DNA of 64,000 nt from Gp7-AA6 sp036001245 (GTDB lineage Bacteria; Acidobacteriota; Thermoanaerobaculia; UBA5066; Gp7-AA6): assembly GCA_036001245.1 (NCBI GenBank), contig DASYUL010000092.1:1-64000 (forward strand), read 5' to 3'. The position numbers were made by a program, and so were the translations under genes. Shown here in pieces: positions 1 to 6,579 of this stretch; the first letter of the stretch is position 1; each line of letters starts with the position of its first letter. Under the pieces are notes generated by a model. That model ran no database searches, was not told the DNA's origin, and was given only the letters and a program-made list of their open reading frames with translations.

Positions 1-19
1 GTCCGCTGCAAGGATGAGA

Positions 20-101
20 TGGACTCCTCCCGTGACGTGAGCGGCATCATGGTGCCAACGTCGTACGGAGTCACTGATGCAACCACCGAAAGGAGGAGTC
101 C
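20..101 (+). promoter_or_regulatory. inverted repeat that can hide the transposase ribosome binding site
   Basis: GGACTCCTCC at 21-30, the left subterminal repeat of the element, is the exact reverse complement of GGAGGAGTCC at 92-101. The second copy contains the Shine-Dalgarno sequence of the transposase (AGGAGG at 91-96), six bases before the GTG start. A transcript entering from outside the element could pair the two arms and block translation, as other insertion sequences do to limit transposase from read-through transcription. The pairing is seen; the role is inferred. Confidence 0.6.
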
Positions 102-1139
102 GTGAAGGAGCATACGACCATCGCAGTGGATCTGTCCAAGAGGGTTTTCGAGGTTGCCGTCTCGCGAGAGGCTGGCCGCGTCTGCGAACGCCGGCGGCTC
201 TCGCGCAGTCAGATGGCACGATACTTCGCGCAGCGTCCTCGGGCCACGGTGCTTCTGGAAGCCTGTGGTTCCTCGCACCACTGGGCCAGGCAGATCGAGA
301 GCCTGGGCCATCGGGTCCTGCTGCTACCGCCTCATCAGACCCGGCGCTACGTCCTGCGCGATAAGACCGATCGGGCCGACGCGACCGCTTTGCTGGAAGC
401 CCATCGCAACGAACAGATCGCGCCCGTGCCCGTCAAGACTCTGCAGCAGCAGACCCTCACCGCGCTCCACCGAATCCGCTCCGGGTGGCTGGCCACTCGC
501 ACCGCACGACTCAACGCGATCCGTGCCCTGCTGCGAGAGATGGGCGTCTCGATTCCGCAAGGCTCCCGACGTGTCCTGCCGGGCCTCTCTGCCGCCCTCT
601 CGGATCCTTCCCAGCCCCTGCCACACGCCCTGCACGAAACCCTTCTGTCCGCCGCCCAAGAGATCCGAGAGCTCGAAGAGAAGATTCGCGTGATCGAGCG
701 TCAACTGGAAGATCTCGCGCAAACTCTCCCCGCGGTCGCGCGGCTGCGCACCGTCCCCGGCATCGGACTTCTGAGCTCCACGGCCTTAGTCGCCGTCGTC
801 GGCGATCCCTCCCGCTTCCCATCGGGACGGCGCTTCGCCAGCTACTTCGGCGTGGTCCCACGCGAGCGCTCCAGCGGTTCCAGCCGACACCTGGGCGCCA
901 TTACCAAGCGAGGCGACGCCTACCTGCGCACCCTGCTGATCCATGGAGCCCGCTCTGTCCTCTACGCGGCCAAACGCCACCAGCAGAACGATCGCCTACG
1001 CCGCTGGGCACTGACCCTCCAGCAGCGCCGCGGCCACAACCGGGCCGCAGTCGCCTTGGCCAACAAACTCGCTCGAATCGCCTGGGCCGTCTGGAGCCGC
1101 GACACCGTCTATCAACCCGCCTCGCCGATCACTGCCTAA
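102..1139 (+). CDS. IS110/IS1111-family transposase (DEDD recombinase)
   Basis: This 345-residue recombinase has the two-part IS110-family layout. The N-terminal RuvC-like DEDD domain shows Asp10 (AVDLSK), Glu53 (LLEACGSS) and the Asp-rich DKTDRADA motif at about 87-94. The C-terminal Transposase_20 region at about 240-310 holds PGIG, the Gly/Ser-rich segment and the expected catalytic serine. Family enzymes move a circular intermediate guided by a bridge RNA. The GTG start at 102 is chosen because AGGAGG lies at 91-96. The gene is intact and full length, so the element may be active. Confidence 0.93.
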   Translation: MKEHTTIAVDLSKRVFEVAVSREAGRVCERRRLSRSQMARYFAQRPRATVLLEACGSSHHWARQIESLGHRVLLLPPHQTRRYVLRDKTDRADATALLEAHRNEQIAPVPVKTLQQQTLTALHRIRSGWLATRTARLNAIRALLREMGVSIPQGSRRVLPGLSAALSDPSQPLPHALHETLLSAAQEIRELEEKIRVIERQLEDLAQTLPAVARLRTVPGIGLLSSTALVAVVGDPSRFPSGRRFASYFGVVPRERSSGSSRHLGAITKRGDAYLRTLLIHGARSVLYAAKRHQQNDRLRRWALTLQQRRGHNRAAVALANKLARIAWAVWSRDTVYQPASPITA

Positions 1140-1418
1140 GAAAGAATGCAACCAGACCTGCCGCCGAACGCGAGCCGCTCGAGCCGATGAACCCTACGGT
1201 CCGACCGACACGGGGTCAAGCCGATAACATGCGCGGCCCTCAGAGGCCGTTGTCAACGATTGGCTCCCCGTGCGCATCCCTCATCCTGGCCCGGAGCAAC
1301 CAGAAAGCTCCACACAGAGGCCGAAGATACGAGTGCCGTCGGAACCTGCCACTGCCGCCAACGGGCTCGCCCACTTAAACGGAGGGGTTAACGAGAAGAC
1401 GAAAGACCTTTACAAAAC
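1140..1418 (+). ncRNA. candidate bridge RNA region of the IS1111-type element
   Basis: The 279-nt noncoding right end, where IS1111-type elements are expected to encode their bridge RNA, contains three segments matching DNA the RNA should recognise. TAACATGCGCG (1225-1235) equals the reverse complement of attC bases 1901-1911. CTCATCCTGGC (1280-1290) pairs with the element's left end at 8-18 (10 of 11). AGATACG (1325-1331) equals the right end at 1429-1435. Hairpins CGGCC/GGCCG (1234-1249) and GGAGC/GCTCC (1293-1311) lie beside or between these segments, as expected for guides flanking a loop. The second target guide was not found. Strand and limits are inferred. Confidence 0.5.
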
Positions 1419-1432
1419 GGAGGAGTTCAGAT

Positions 1433-1446
1433 ACGCCATGTTAGGC
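1433..1446 (-). other. remnant of the attC site split by the insertion sequence
   Basis: On the minus strand GCCTAAC (1446-1440) is a canonical R'' core box, followed by ATGGCGT and then the insertion sequence. The rest of this attC begins at the window edge (1-10, minus strand TGCAGCGGAC). The insertion point is in the L'' box, beside the expected extrahelical base. The stop codon of the cassette gene (TAA, 1443-1441) lies inside this R'' box, a common arrangement in integron cassettes. Confidence 0.75.
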
Positions 1447-1803
1447 CCCGCCAGAGTTCTCGGCCGAGACCGGGTAGTGCGACAACTCGATGCTAAACCC
1501 GAACTCCGCAGCGCGGCGGACCAGCTCCGCGGGAAGAGAGTCGACCTGAGCCGCGACGTCTCGCCAGGCCAGCCCGAAGTCGAGAATACCCCGAACTTCC
1601 GGCAGAGCCGTGAGCCTCTCCAGGTCCTGGGAATGGCTACCGAGAAACGCTATCGCGTCACGCACCTGACCCGTGAAGTCACCTAAATCGGAATCACTGA
1701 CGAGAAAGTGCGCGTCGTCGCCTTCGACACGATACGGCTCGATGGTGAGGTCACGAAGCGCGCGCTCGAGCTGAGGACCAGTGATGCGAAGGACGCAGCT
1801 CAT
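1441..1803 (-). CDS. integron gene-cassette protein of unknown function
   Basis: This 120-residue, probably cytosolic protein fills the cassette between two attC sites and is read in the cassette direction. It begins MSCVLRITG and its TAA stop lies inside the following R'' box. There is no signal peptide or membrane segment. The layout (an N-terminal LRITG strand, then a C-terminal alpha/beta part ending FGFSIELSHYPVS) vaguely recalls DUF4279-type proteins that are frequent in cassettes, but I cannot assign it. No clear Shine-Dalgarno sequence precedes the ATG. The insertion sequence destroys its own attC, so the cassette probably can no longer be excised. Confidence 0.6.
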   Translation of the reverse strand: MSCVLRITGPQLERALRDLTIEPYRVEGDDAHFLVSDSDLGDFTGQVRDAIAFLGSHSQDLERLTALPEVRGILDFGLAWRDVAAQVDSLPAELVRRAAEFGFSIELSHYPVSAENSGGA

Positions 1804-1817
1804 CGTTTGGGAACGGG

Positions 1818-1914
1818 GCCTAACGGGTGGCGCGTCAGCGGCGAGCCGAGCGAGCGAAGTGAGCGTCCCGAGCGAATGCGAGGGCGGCGAGTCCGCTGCA
1901 CGCGCATGTTAGGC
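1818..1914 (-). other. integron attC recombination site
   Basis: This 97-bp imperfect palindrome is bounded by GCCTAAC (1818-1824) and GTTAGGC (1908-1914), the R''/R' consensus. On the minus strand an inner stem pairs GCGCGT/ACGCGC and CAGCGG/CCGCTG with a single extrahelical G in the 5' arm. One extrahelical base in L'' is a hallmark of attC sites, and its 5'-arm position agrees with the minus orientation of the cassette gene. The central part is a variable loop. No integrase gene or attI is seen, so this looks like a cassette cluster or an array edge. Confidence 0.8.
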
Positions 1915-2225
1915 GGCCGCAAATTCTGGGACTCTAGACCGCGCTGAACTCTCCTGCGCGAGGCCCGCAGCTTCCGCCACGATGCGACGTTTAGCATCCT
2001 GACTGGGTCGAGGCTTTCGCCACGTTCGCTCATCCGCGTGCTCAGGTTTAAGACACCCCGAATCATCTCACCGGTTCCCATCCTCTGATGGATCTACGGT
2101 TGCGGGCGCCGAACTGCTGCCGCACGTCGGTTGTCTTCGAGACGAGAAGCGCGCCCTCGGGGACGGCCGCCGTCGAAAACGCAGCCCGCGGTTGGGCTCC
2201 CCTTGCATGCCGCCCCCATGCGTCC
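1915..2225. other. region with no supported gene between attC and the ArsR operator
   Basis: About 310 bp lie between the attC and the palindromic operator. Short open frames cross the attC or lack a start with a ribosome site. I see no attI, no integrase remnant and no clear promoter. It may be the 3' part of an older, decayed cassette. Confidence 0.4.
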
Positions 2226-2251
2226 TATACTGAACCGGATGGTTCAGTATA
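2226..2251 (+). promoter_or_regulatory. palindromic operator overlapping the ArsR-family start codon
   Basis: TATACTGAACC (2226-2236), a 4-bp spacer (GGAT) and GGTTCAGTATA (2241-2251) form a perfect 11-bp inverted repeat. The ATG of the repressor (2239-2241) lies in its centre. Such a dyad is the expected binding site of a dimeric winged-helix repressor, so autoregulation of the two-gene operon is likely. The AT-rich arms stand out in a GC-rich region. Confidence 0.75.
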
Positions 2252-2604
2252 TACGAGCCCGCCTCGATGCCTCGTTCGCCGCGCTCTCGGATGCCACCAG
2301 ACGCGGCGTTCTGGAGCAGCTGGGACGTTCCGACGCTTCGATCACGGACCTTGCCGAGAAGTTCCACATGACCCTCACGGGCATGAAGAAGCACGTCGGC
2401 GTCCTGGAGCAGTCCGGGCTGGTCACCACGGAAAAGCTCGGGCGCGTGCGGACCTGCAAGCTCGGCCCGCGCCGATTGGAGGAAGAGACGGCATGGCTCG
2501 AGAGGTACCGCCAGATCTGGGACGCACGCTTCGACGAGTTGGACAAGGTTGTCGAGGAATTGAAACGGAAGGAGAAGGTCGATGGACGCAAGAAGAGAGA
2601 GTGA
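2239..2604 (+). CDS. ArsR/SmtB-family winged-helix transcriptional regulator
   Basis: This 121-residue regulator has the winged-helix fold of the ArsR group. FAALSDATRRGVLEQL, the ITDLAEKFHMT recognition-helix region and a wing near GLVTTEKLGRVRTCKL are visible. No metal-binding cysteine motif (ELCVC type) is present, which fits the non-metal ArsR subgroup that pairs with SRPBCC proteins. The C-terminus is a long charged helix suited to dimerisation. Start 2239 is preferred over upstream codons because homology begins there and the codon lies in the operator palindrome. The SRPBCC gene follows with overlap or a short gap, so the pair is probably one operon under autorepression. Confidence 0.88.
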   Translation: MVQYIRARLDASFAALSDATRRGVLEQLGRSDASITDLAEKFHMTLTGMKKHVGVLEQSGLVTTEKLGRVRTCKLGPRRLEEETAWLERYRQIWDARFDELDKVVEELKRKEKVDGRKKRE

Positions 2605-3103
2605 GGCCACACCGATGAAGAATCGCACGACTGTGGAACGGAAGTCCGAGCGTGAACTCGTCGTCACGCGAACTTTCAACGGTCCGGCGCGCATCGTGTT
2701 CGAGGCGTGGACCAAGCCCGAGCTGTTCAAGCAGTGGTGGGCGCCGAAGTCGATGGGCATGTTCCTGCGTTCCTGCGAGATGGATGTTCGTGTCGGGGGC
2801 AGGTACCGTCTGGTGTTCGGCGACGATGCCTCAAACCCTGACGAGTTCTTCGGTAGGTATATCGAAGTGACGCCGCACTCGCGCCTCGTCTGGACCAATG
2901 ACGAAGGTGGTGACGGTGGGCCCGTCACCACGGTGACCTTCGAGGAAAAAGGTGGCAAGACGCTGCTGGTCATGCACGAGCTCTATCCCTCGAAGGAAGC
3001 TCTCGACGCTGCCGGCACCGGGGCGGCGGATATGATGAGCGAGACGTTCGAGCAACTGGACGAGCTTCTCGTCGCCCTGGGCGCGAGCGTGGGACGGTCA
3101 TGA
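2582..3103 (+). CDS. SRPBCC/AHSA1-domain protein
   Basis: The AHSA1-type SRPBCC fold, a helix-grip lipid or small-molecule binding domain, fills almost the whole 173-residue protein. ELVVTRTFNGPARIVFEAW, KQWWAPK and the late MHELYP segment are visible. It is translationally coupled to the ArsR-family regulator. The ATG at 2582 has AAGGAG seven bases upstream (2569-2574) and overlaps the end of the regulator gene. A second ATG at 2615 would give a 162-residue protein closer to the family's usual start. Known ArsR/SRPBCC pairs respond to small ligands; the ligand here is unknown. Confidence 0.87.
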   Translation: MDARRESEATPMKNRTTVERKSERELVVTRTFNGPARIVFEAWTKPELFKQWWAPKSMGMFLRSCEMDVRVGGRYRLVFGDDASNPDEFFGRYIEVTPHSRLVWTNDEGGDGGPVTTVTFEEKGGKTLLVMHELYPSKEALDAAGTGAADMMSETFEQLDELLVALGASVGRS

Positions 3104-3543
3104 ACGCGTCGATCTCGCGGTCGTCGGCCGCCTGGCTGATTGGTCCCGACCTCGACCCCCCGTGGCACACCATCAGCGAGTGGGCAATCGGTCCTCACGG
3201 CTGACCTCGGCGCGCTGCTCGCCCCGGCCGGCCTGGCTCACATGCTGGCCGGGGCTACGTGAAATTAGATAGTGCTTCGGTCCGCCTAACATGTAATTAG
3301 ACTCCCCAAGAAAAGTCATCGATGCTGGCGCAGTTCGCCGCCTAGTTCTCACTACCTGCAGCTGGATTGCCGTCCTTAACCGTCTAAGCCGACGATGGAA
3401 AGCCACTTTCTGGCGCCCGCACATCAGCTGAGTTACACGGCGCGGGACGCCGCCTAGTTTCCGTGGAACCCGTAAAACTGGCACAAGGGAGCTCCGGGCC
3501 CAATCATAGCGCCGGCGAATGCCGGTGAGCTGCCGGAGGCGTC
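3104..3543. other. convergent intergenic region with one strong hairpin
   Basis: About 440 bp lie between the SRPBCC gene (plus) and the bamA end (minus). A perfect 9-bp inverted repeat, GCCCCGGCC (3221-3229) and GGCCGGGGC (3247-3255), could stop transcription, but no T-run follows. CGCCGCCTAGTT occurs twice (near 3341 and 3452). I find no coding sequence. Confidence 0.4.
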
Positions 3544-6500
3544 CTAGAACGGATACCCGATCGAAAAGAAGAACTGTCCGTTCTCTTTGCGATCGCCGGC
3601 CGGGATCGTGTCGACCACCTTGCCCTCTTCGTCCAGGAGTTTGATGTTGAACGGGACCTTGCGCGCGTCGAGTGGCCAGCCGTACTCGACGCGCACCGGA
3701 CCGATCGGCGTCATGTAGCGGAGGCCGACCCCGACCCCCTGCCGCAGGCCGTCGTCGCCCTCGAGCGCGACGCGGATGTCCCCGGGGTTCTTCCACACCT
3801 GGGCGGCGTCGTAGAAGACCGTCCCGCCCACGTTTCCGAAGATCGGGAAGCGGAACTCGGCATTCAGACCCAGGAAGCCGTTGCCCCCCACGATCCGGGG
3901 GCCCGCGTCGCAGTCGTAATCGGCGAGCTCGGGATGCTTGCCGACGAGGTCGGGGTAGCGCTCGGCGCAGGACCCTCCGGAATGGGGTGTCGCGCGCGTG
4001 TCCGGGTCCACCGTCGACCCCGGAATCCCCAGCAGGTCCGTTTCGAAGGAGCGGTTCGTCGATCGGCCGCCGGCGAAGAAGCGCTCCGCGAGCGGCACGG
4101 GAACTATGTTGCCGCCGTAAGAGGAGATCGCGCCGGCGCGCCCGGAGACCGCGAACACTCCCCCGCCGAAGGGGCGAAAGTACGCGGCCTGGCCGGAAGC
4201 CTTGAGGTAATGCGCGTAGCAGAGCTTGTCGGGTTTGACGACAGGGCACCCGGCCAGCGGAAACGCGTACTTCGTCGCGGCCGTCACGTAGTAGCCGTCG
4301 TGCGGATCGATGATGTCGTCGCGCCGATCGTAGAAGGCATTTGGACCGATCGCCGACTGCAGGATGGGTCGGTCGAACTTGCTGAACTCCCGCTCGATGA
4401 TCGAAAAATCGTCGGGATTGACGGCGGAGATCTTCTGATATTCGTACCGCAACCCCACCCTCAGGTAACGGCCGAAGAGCTTCGACGATTCGACGACCGT
4501 CCCAACCCGTTCGATGTCGATCTTCTGGATCGGCTCGCGCGTGAAGAATACGAGCACATTCAGCGGCACGTCCCGGTTGAACAGAAACGGATCGCGGAAC
4601 GTGAGGATCAGCCGCCCCCGGCTCGAGATCGGCGCGTACTGGACTTCGATCGACGCCGACCGCATGCTGCCGAACAGGTTGTTGTACGAAACGCCGGCGA
4701 TCGCGAAGGGGTCGTTGCGGTTCTCCTGCGCGTCCGGCGCGTACTGGTAGCCGATGCCGTAGAGGAGCGATAGGGGCCGGCCCTCCTGGACGTCGATGTC
4801 GACGGCCCGGGTCTGCGTCGCGGGGTCCGCCTCCTGCGGGTGCAGCTCGACGCGGCGGAACACGCTGGTCCGCGTCAGGTTTCTCTGCGTCGTCAGCACT
4901 TTCTCCTCGGAGAAGGGGTCCCCCTCGTCCCATGTCACGAGCCGGGTGATCCGGTCGGTGTCGGTCCGGGTGTTGCCGCGCACGATCGTCTTTCCGAAGA
5001 ACGAGCGCATCCCCTCTTCGACCGCGTAGACGACCTCCGCCGCGGTCCCGTCGGGTGACAGCTTCCAGTCGTCCTTCACGGCCGCCTCGCGCCAGCCGCG
5101 GTTGCGGTAGTAGTTCTGGAGCGAGAACGAGTCCTGCCGCACCTCGTTCGGATTGAACGGCTCGCCGACGGAGACCGCCAGGATCTCTTCGAGCTCCCCG
5201 TCGGAGACGTGCTCGGCGCCGATGACCTTGCGCGAAGTGACGACGGCCTGCGGCCCCTCCACGATCTTGATGTTCACGACCAGCCGGTCGGGCTTCGACC
5301 CCTCGGTGACCTCCGGGTCCTCGACCTTCGCGTTCACCCATCCGTGCGTCTGGTAGTAGCCGAGGATCGCGTCGGCGTCTTCTTTCAGGATCTCGTCGAC
5401 GAGCCTCCCCGGGCGCACGAGCGGCAGCCCCTTCTCCTGAGTCACTATGAGCTTGCGGAGCCGCTTCTCCGAAACCGCCTTGTTGCCTTCGATCGCGATC
5501 TTCTCGACGGCGAACTTCCTGCCCGGATCGACGTTGATCGCGACCGTCTGGACGTCGGTCGCCGTCGACATCGTGTACTCGACCTTCGCCCGGTAATAGC
5601 CCTTGCGCTGCAGGCCGCGCCGCTTGTTCTCGACGTACTGGAGGATCAGGTCCTCGTCGAAGATCTGCCCTTCGAGCAGGTCGGAGACCTCGCGGCGAAC
5701 CTTCTTCTCGCGAATGCCCCGGGTCTGAAAGACGATCTTGGGACCGACGACGATCCGATAGACCGGCATCACGCGCCCGTCATCGGTCGGCTGCGCCGCG
5801 ATCAACTCCACGGTCCCGCGCAGGTGCATCTTCTTCTTCAGGTATTTCGTGATCCGGTCCGCGTCGGCGCGCGCCTTCGACTCGCGGTACCGGTCGCCCG
5901 GATCGAGGCGCGCTTTCTTCAGGAGCTCCTCGCGCGCGAACGGCTTCAGCTCTCCGTCGAAGAGCGGCGGCGCCGTGCGTGCCGGTTTGCCCGCCTCGAT
6001 GTGGTAGATGACCTCCGCGTCGAAGGTCTTCCGGTCGAAGAAGACCTCCGGCTGTACGGTCGCCGCGATGTACCCCTCCGCATCCAGCCGTCGCTTCAGG
6101 GCCGCCGCGCCCTCCTCGAGTTGCTCGGCGGCAAAGACGGCGCCTTCCGAGAACGGAATCGTGCGGCGCAACTCTTCCTTCGAGACGGAGACGCCGTCGT
6201 CGAACTTCAGGGGGTTGATCCGGAAGGAGCGAAACAGGTGAACGGTCACGGCGACGCCGCCTTCCGCGGGCTCGGCGTCGATCCGGATGTCGGAGAACCG
6301 CCGAGTCGCGAAGAGATGCCGGATGGTCGAGCCCGTCGCCTCCTCGGTCAGAGGCTGTCCCGCCTTGATCGAGACGAGCCGCGCGACCTCGTCCTTGTCC
6401 ACCGGGCCGTCGGTGGTGTATCCCACGGACACGACGGTCTGCCCGAAGTGGGGGCGCAGTTCCGGCGCGTGCTCCTGCGCGGCCCCACGCCCGGCGATCG

Positions 6501-6579
6501 CGCAGAGGAGCACGGCGGCTGCCGCCGTGAAGCCCGGCGCAGACGCCCGGCTCCCCGTCCGGATTCGATCCCCGATCAA
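3544..6579 (-). CDS. bamA: Omp85-family outer-membrane assembly protein (BamA-like)
   Basis: The protein inserts beta-barrel proteins into the outer membrane. A signal peptide (hydrophobic FTAAAAVLLCAIAG, cut near AAQ) is followed by about 600 periplasmic residues, enough for more POTRA repeats than the usual five, and then the bacterial surface antigen barrel. The last residues FFFSIGYPF end in Phe, as outer-membrane barrels do. At about 1011 residues it is longer than typical BamA (about 800). I chose the TTG at 6579 because TTGA overlaps the tamB stop by 4 nt and leaves a proper signal peptide; the ATG at 6666 would add 29 Ala/Arg-rich residues. Pairing with tamB also allows a TamA-type role. 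Confidence 0.88.
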   Translation of the reverse strand: MIGDRIRTGSRASAPGFTAAAAVLLCAIAGRGAAQEHAPELRPHFGQTVVSVGYTTDGPVDKDEVARLVSIKAGQPLTEEATGSTIRHLFATRRFSDIRIDAEPAEGGVAVTVHLFRSFRINPLKFDDGVSVSKEELRRTIPFSEGAVFAAEQLEEGAAALKRRLDAEGYIAATVQPEVFFDRKTFDAEVIYHIEAGKPARTAPPLFDGELKPFAREELLKKARLDPGDRYRESKARADADRITKYLKKKMHLRGTVELIAAQPTDDGRVMPVYRIVVGPKIVFQTRGIREKKVRREVSDLLEGQIFDEDLILQYVENKRRGLQRKGYYRAKVEYTMSTATDVQTVAINVDPGRKFAVEKIAIEGNKAVSEKRLRKLIVTQEKGLPLVRPGRLVDEILKEDADAILGYYQTHGWVNAKVEDPEVTEGSKPDRLVVNIKIVEGPQAVVTSRKVIGAEHVSDGELEEILAVSVGEPFNPNEVRQDSFSLQNYYRNRGWREAAVKDDWKLSPDGTAAEVVYAVEEGMRSFFGKTIVRGNTRTDTDRITRLVTWDEGDPFSEEKVLTTQRNLTRTSVFRRVELHPQEADPATQTRAVDIDVQEGRPLSLLYGIGYQYAPDAQENRNDPFAIAGVSYNNLFGSMRSASIEVQYAPISSRGRLILTFRDPFLFNRDVPLNVLVFFTREPIQKIDIERVGTVVESSKLFGRYLRVGLRYEYQKISAVNPDDFSIIEREFSKFDRPILQSAIGPNAFYDRRDDIIDPHDGYYVTAATKYAFPLAGCPVVKPDKLCYAHYLKASGQAAYFRPFGGGVFAVSGRAGAISSYGGNIVPVPLAERFFAGGRSTNRSFETDLLGIPGSTVDPDTRATPHSGGSCAERYPDLVGKHPELADYDCDAGPRIVGGNGFLGLNAEFRFPIFGNVGGTVFYDAAQVWKNPGDIRVALEGDDGLRQGVGVGLRYMTPIGPVRVEYGWPLDARKVPFNIKLLDEEGKVVDTIPAGDRKENGQFFFSIGYPF

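Larger units (their letters stand above)
11..1432 (+). mobile_element. IS110/IS1111-family insertion sequence inside an attC site
   Basis: The element of about 1.42 kb holds one DEDD transposase gene. Near its ends lie 11-bp subterminal inverted repeats: TGGACTCCTCC at 20-30 and GGAGGAGTTCA at 1419-1429 (10 of 11 match as inverted copies). Subterminal rather than terminal repeats are typical of the IS1111 subgroup. The left flank (1-10, GTCCGCTGCA) is identical to 1891-1900 inside the intact attC downstream. The right flank (from 1433) continues into CATGTTAGGC, as that attC does. Joining the flanks therefore rebuilds a 24-nt attC segment. The described IS1111-attC group has this target preference. 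End positions are uncertain by about 3 bp. Confidence 0.87.

Noticed and set aside
1800..2081. Open frame of 93 codons on minus crossing the attC
   Set aside because: It runs through the attC palindrome, is Arg/Pro-rich, and has no ribosome site; it looks like a GC-driven spurious frame.
3221..3255. Rho-independent terminator after the SRPBCC gene
   Set aside because: The stem is strong but the loop is long and no T-run follows, so it is kept only as a hairpin in the intergenic note.
3284..3290. A second GCCTAAC box, suggesting another attC
   Set aside because: No GTTAGGC partner or complementary inner arms lie within 150 bp on either side, so a lone heptamer is not enough.
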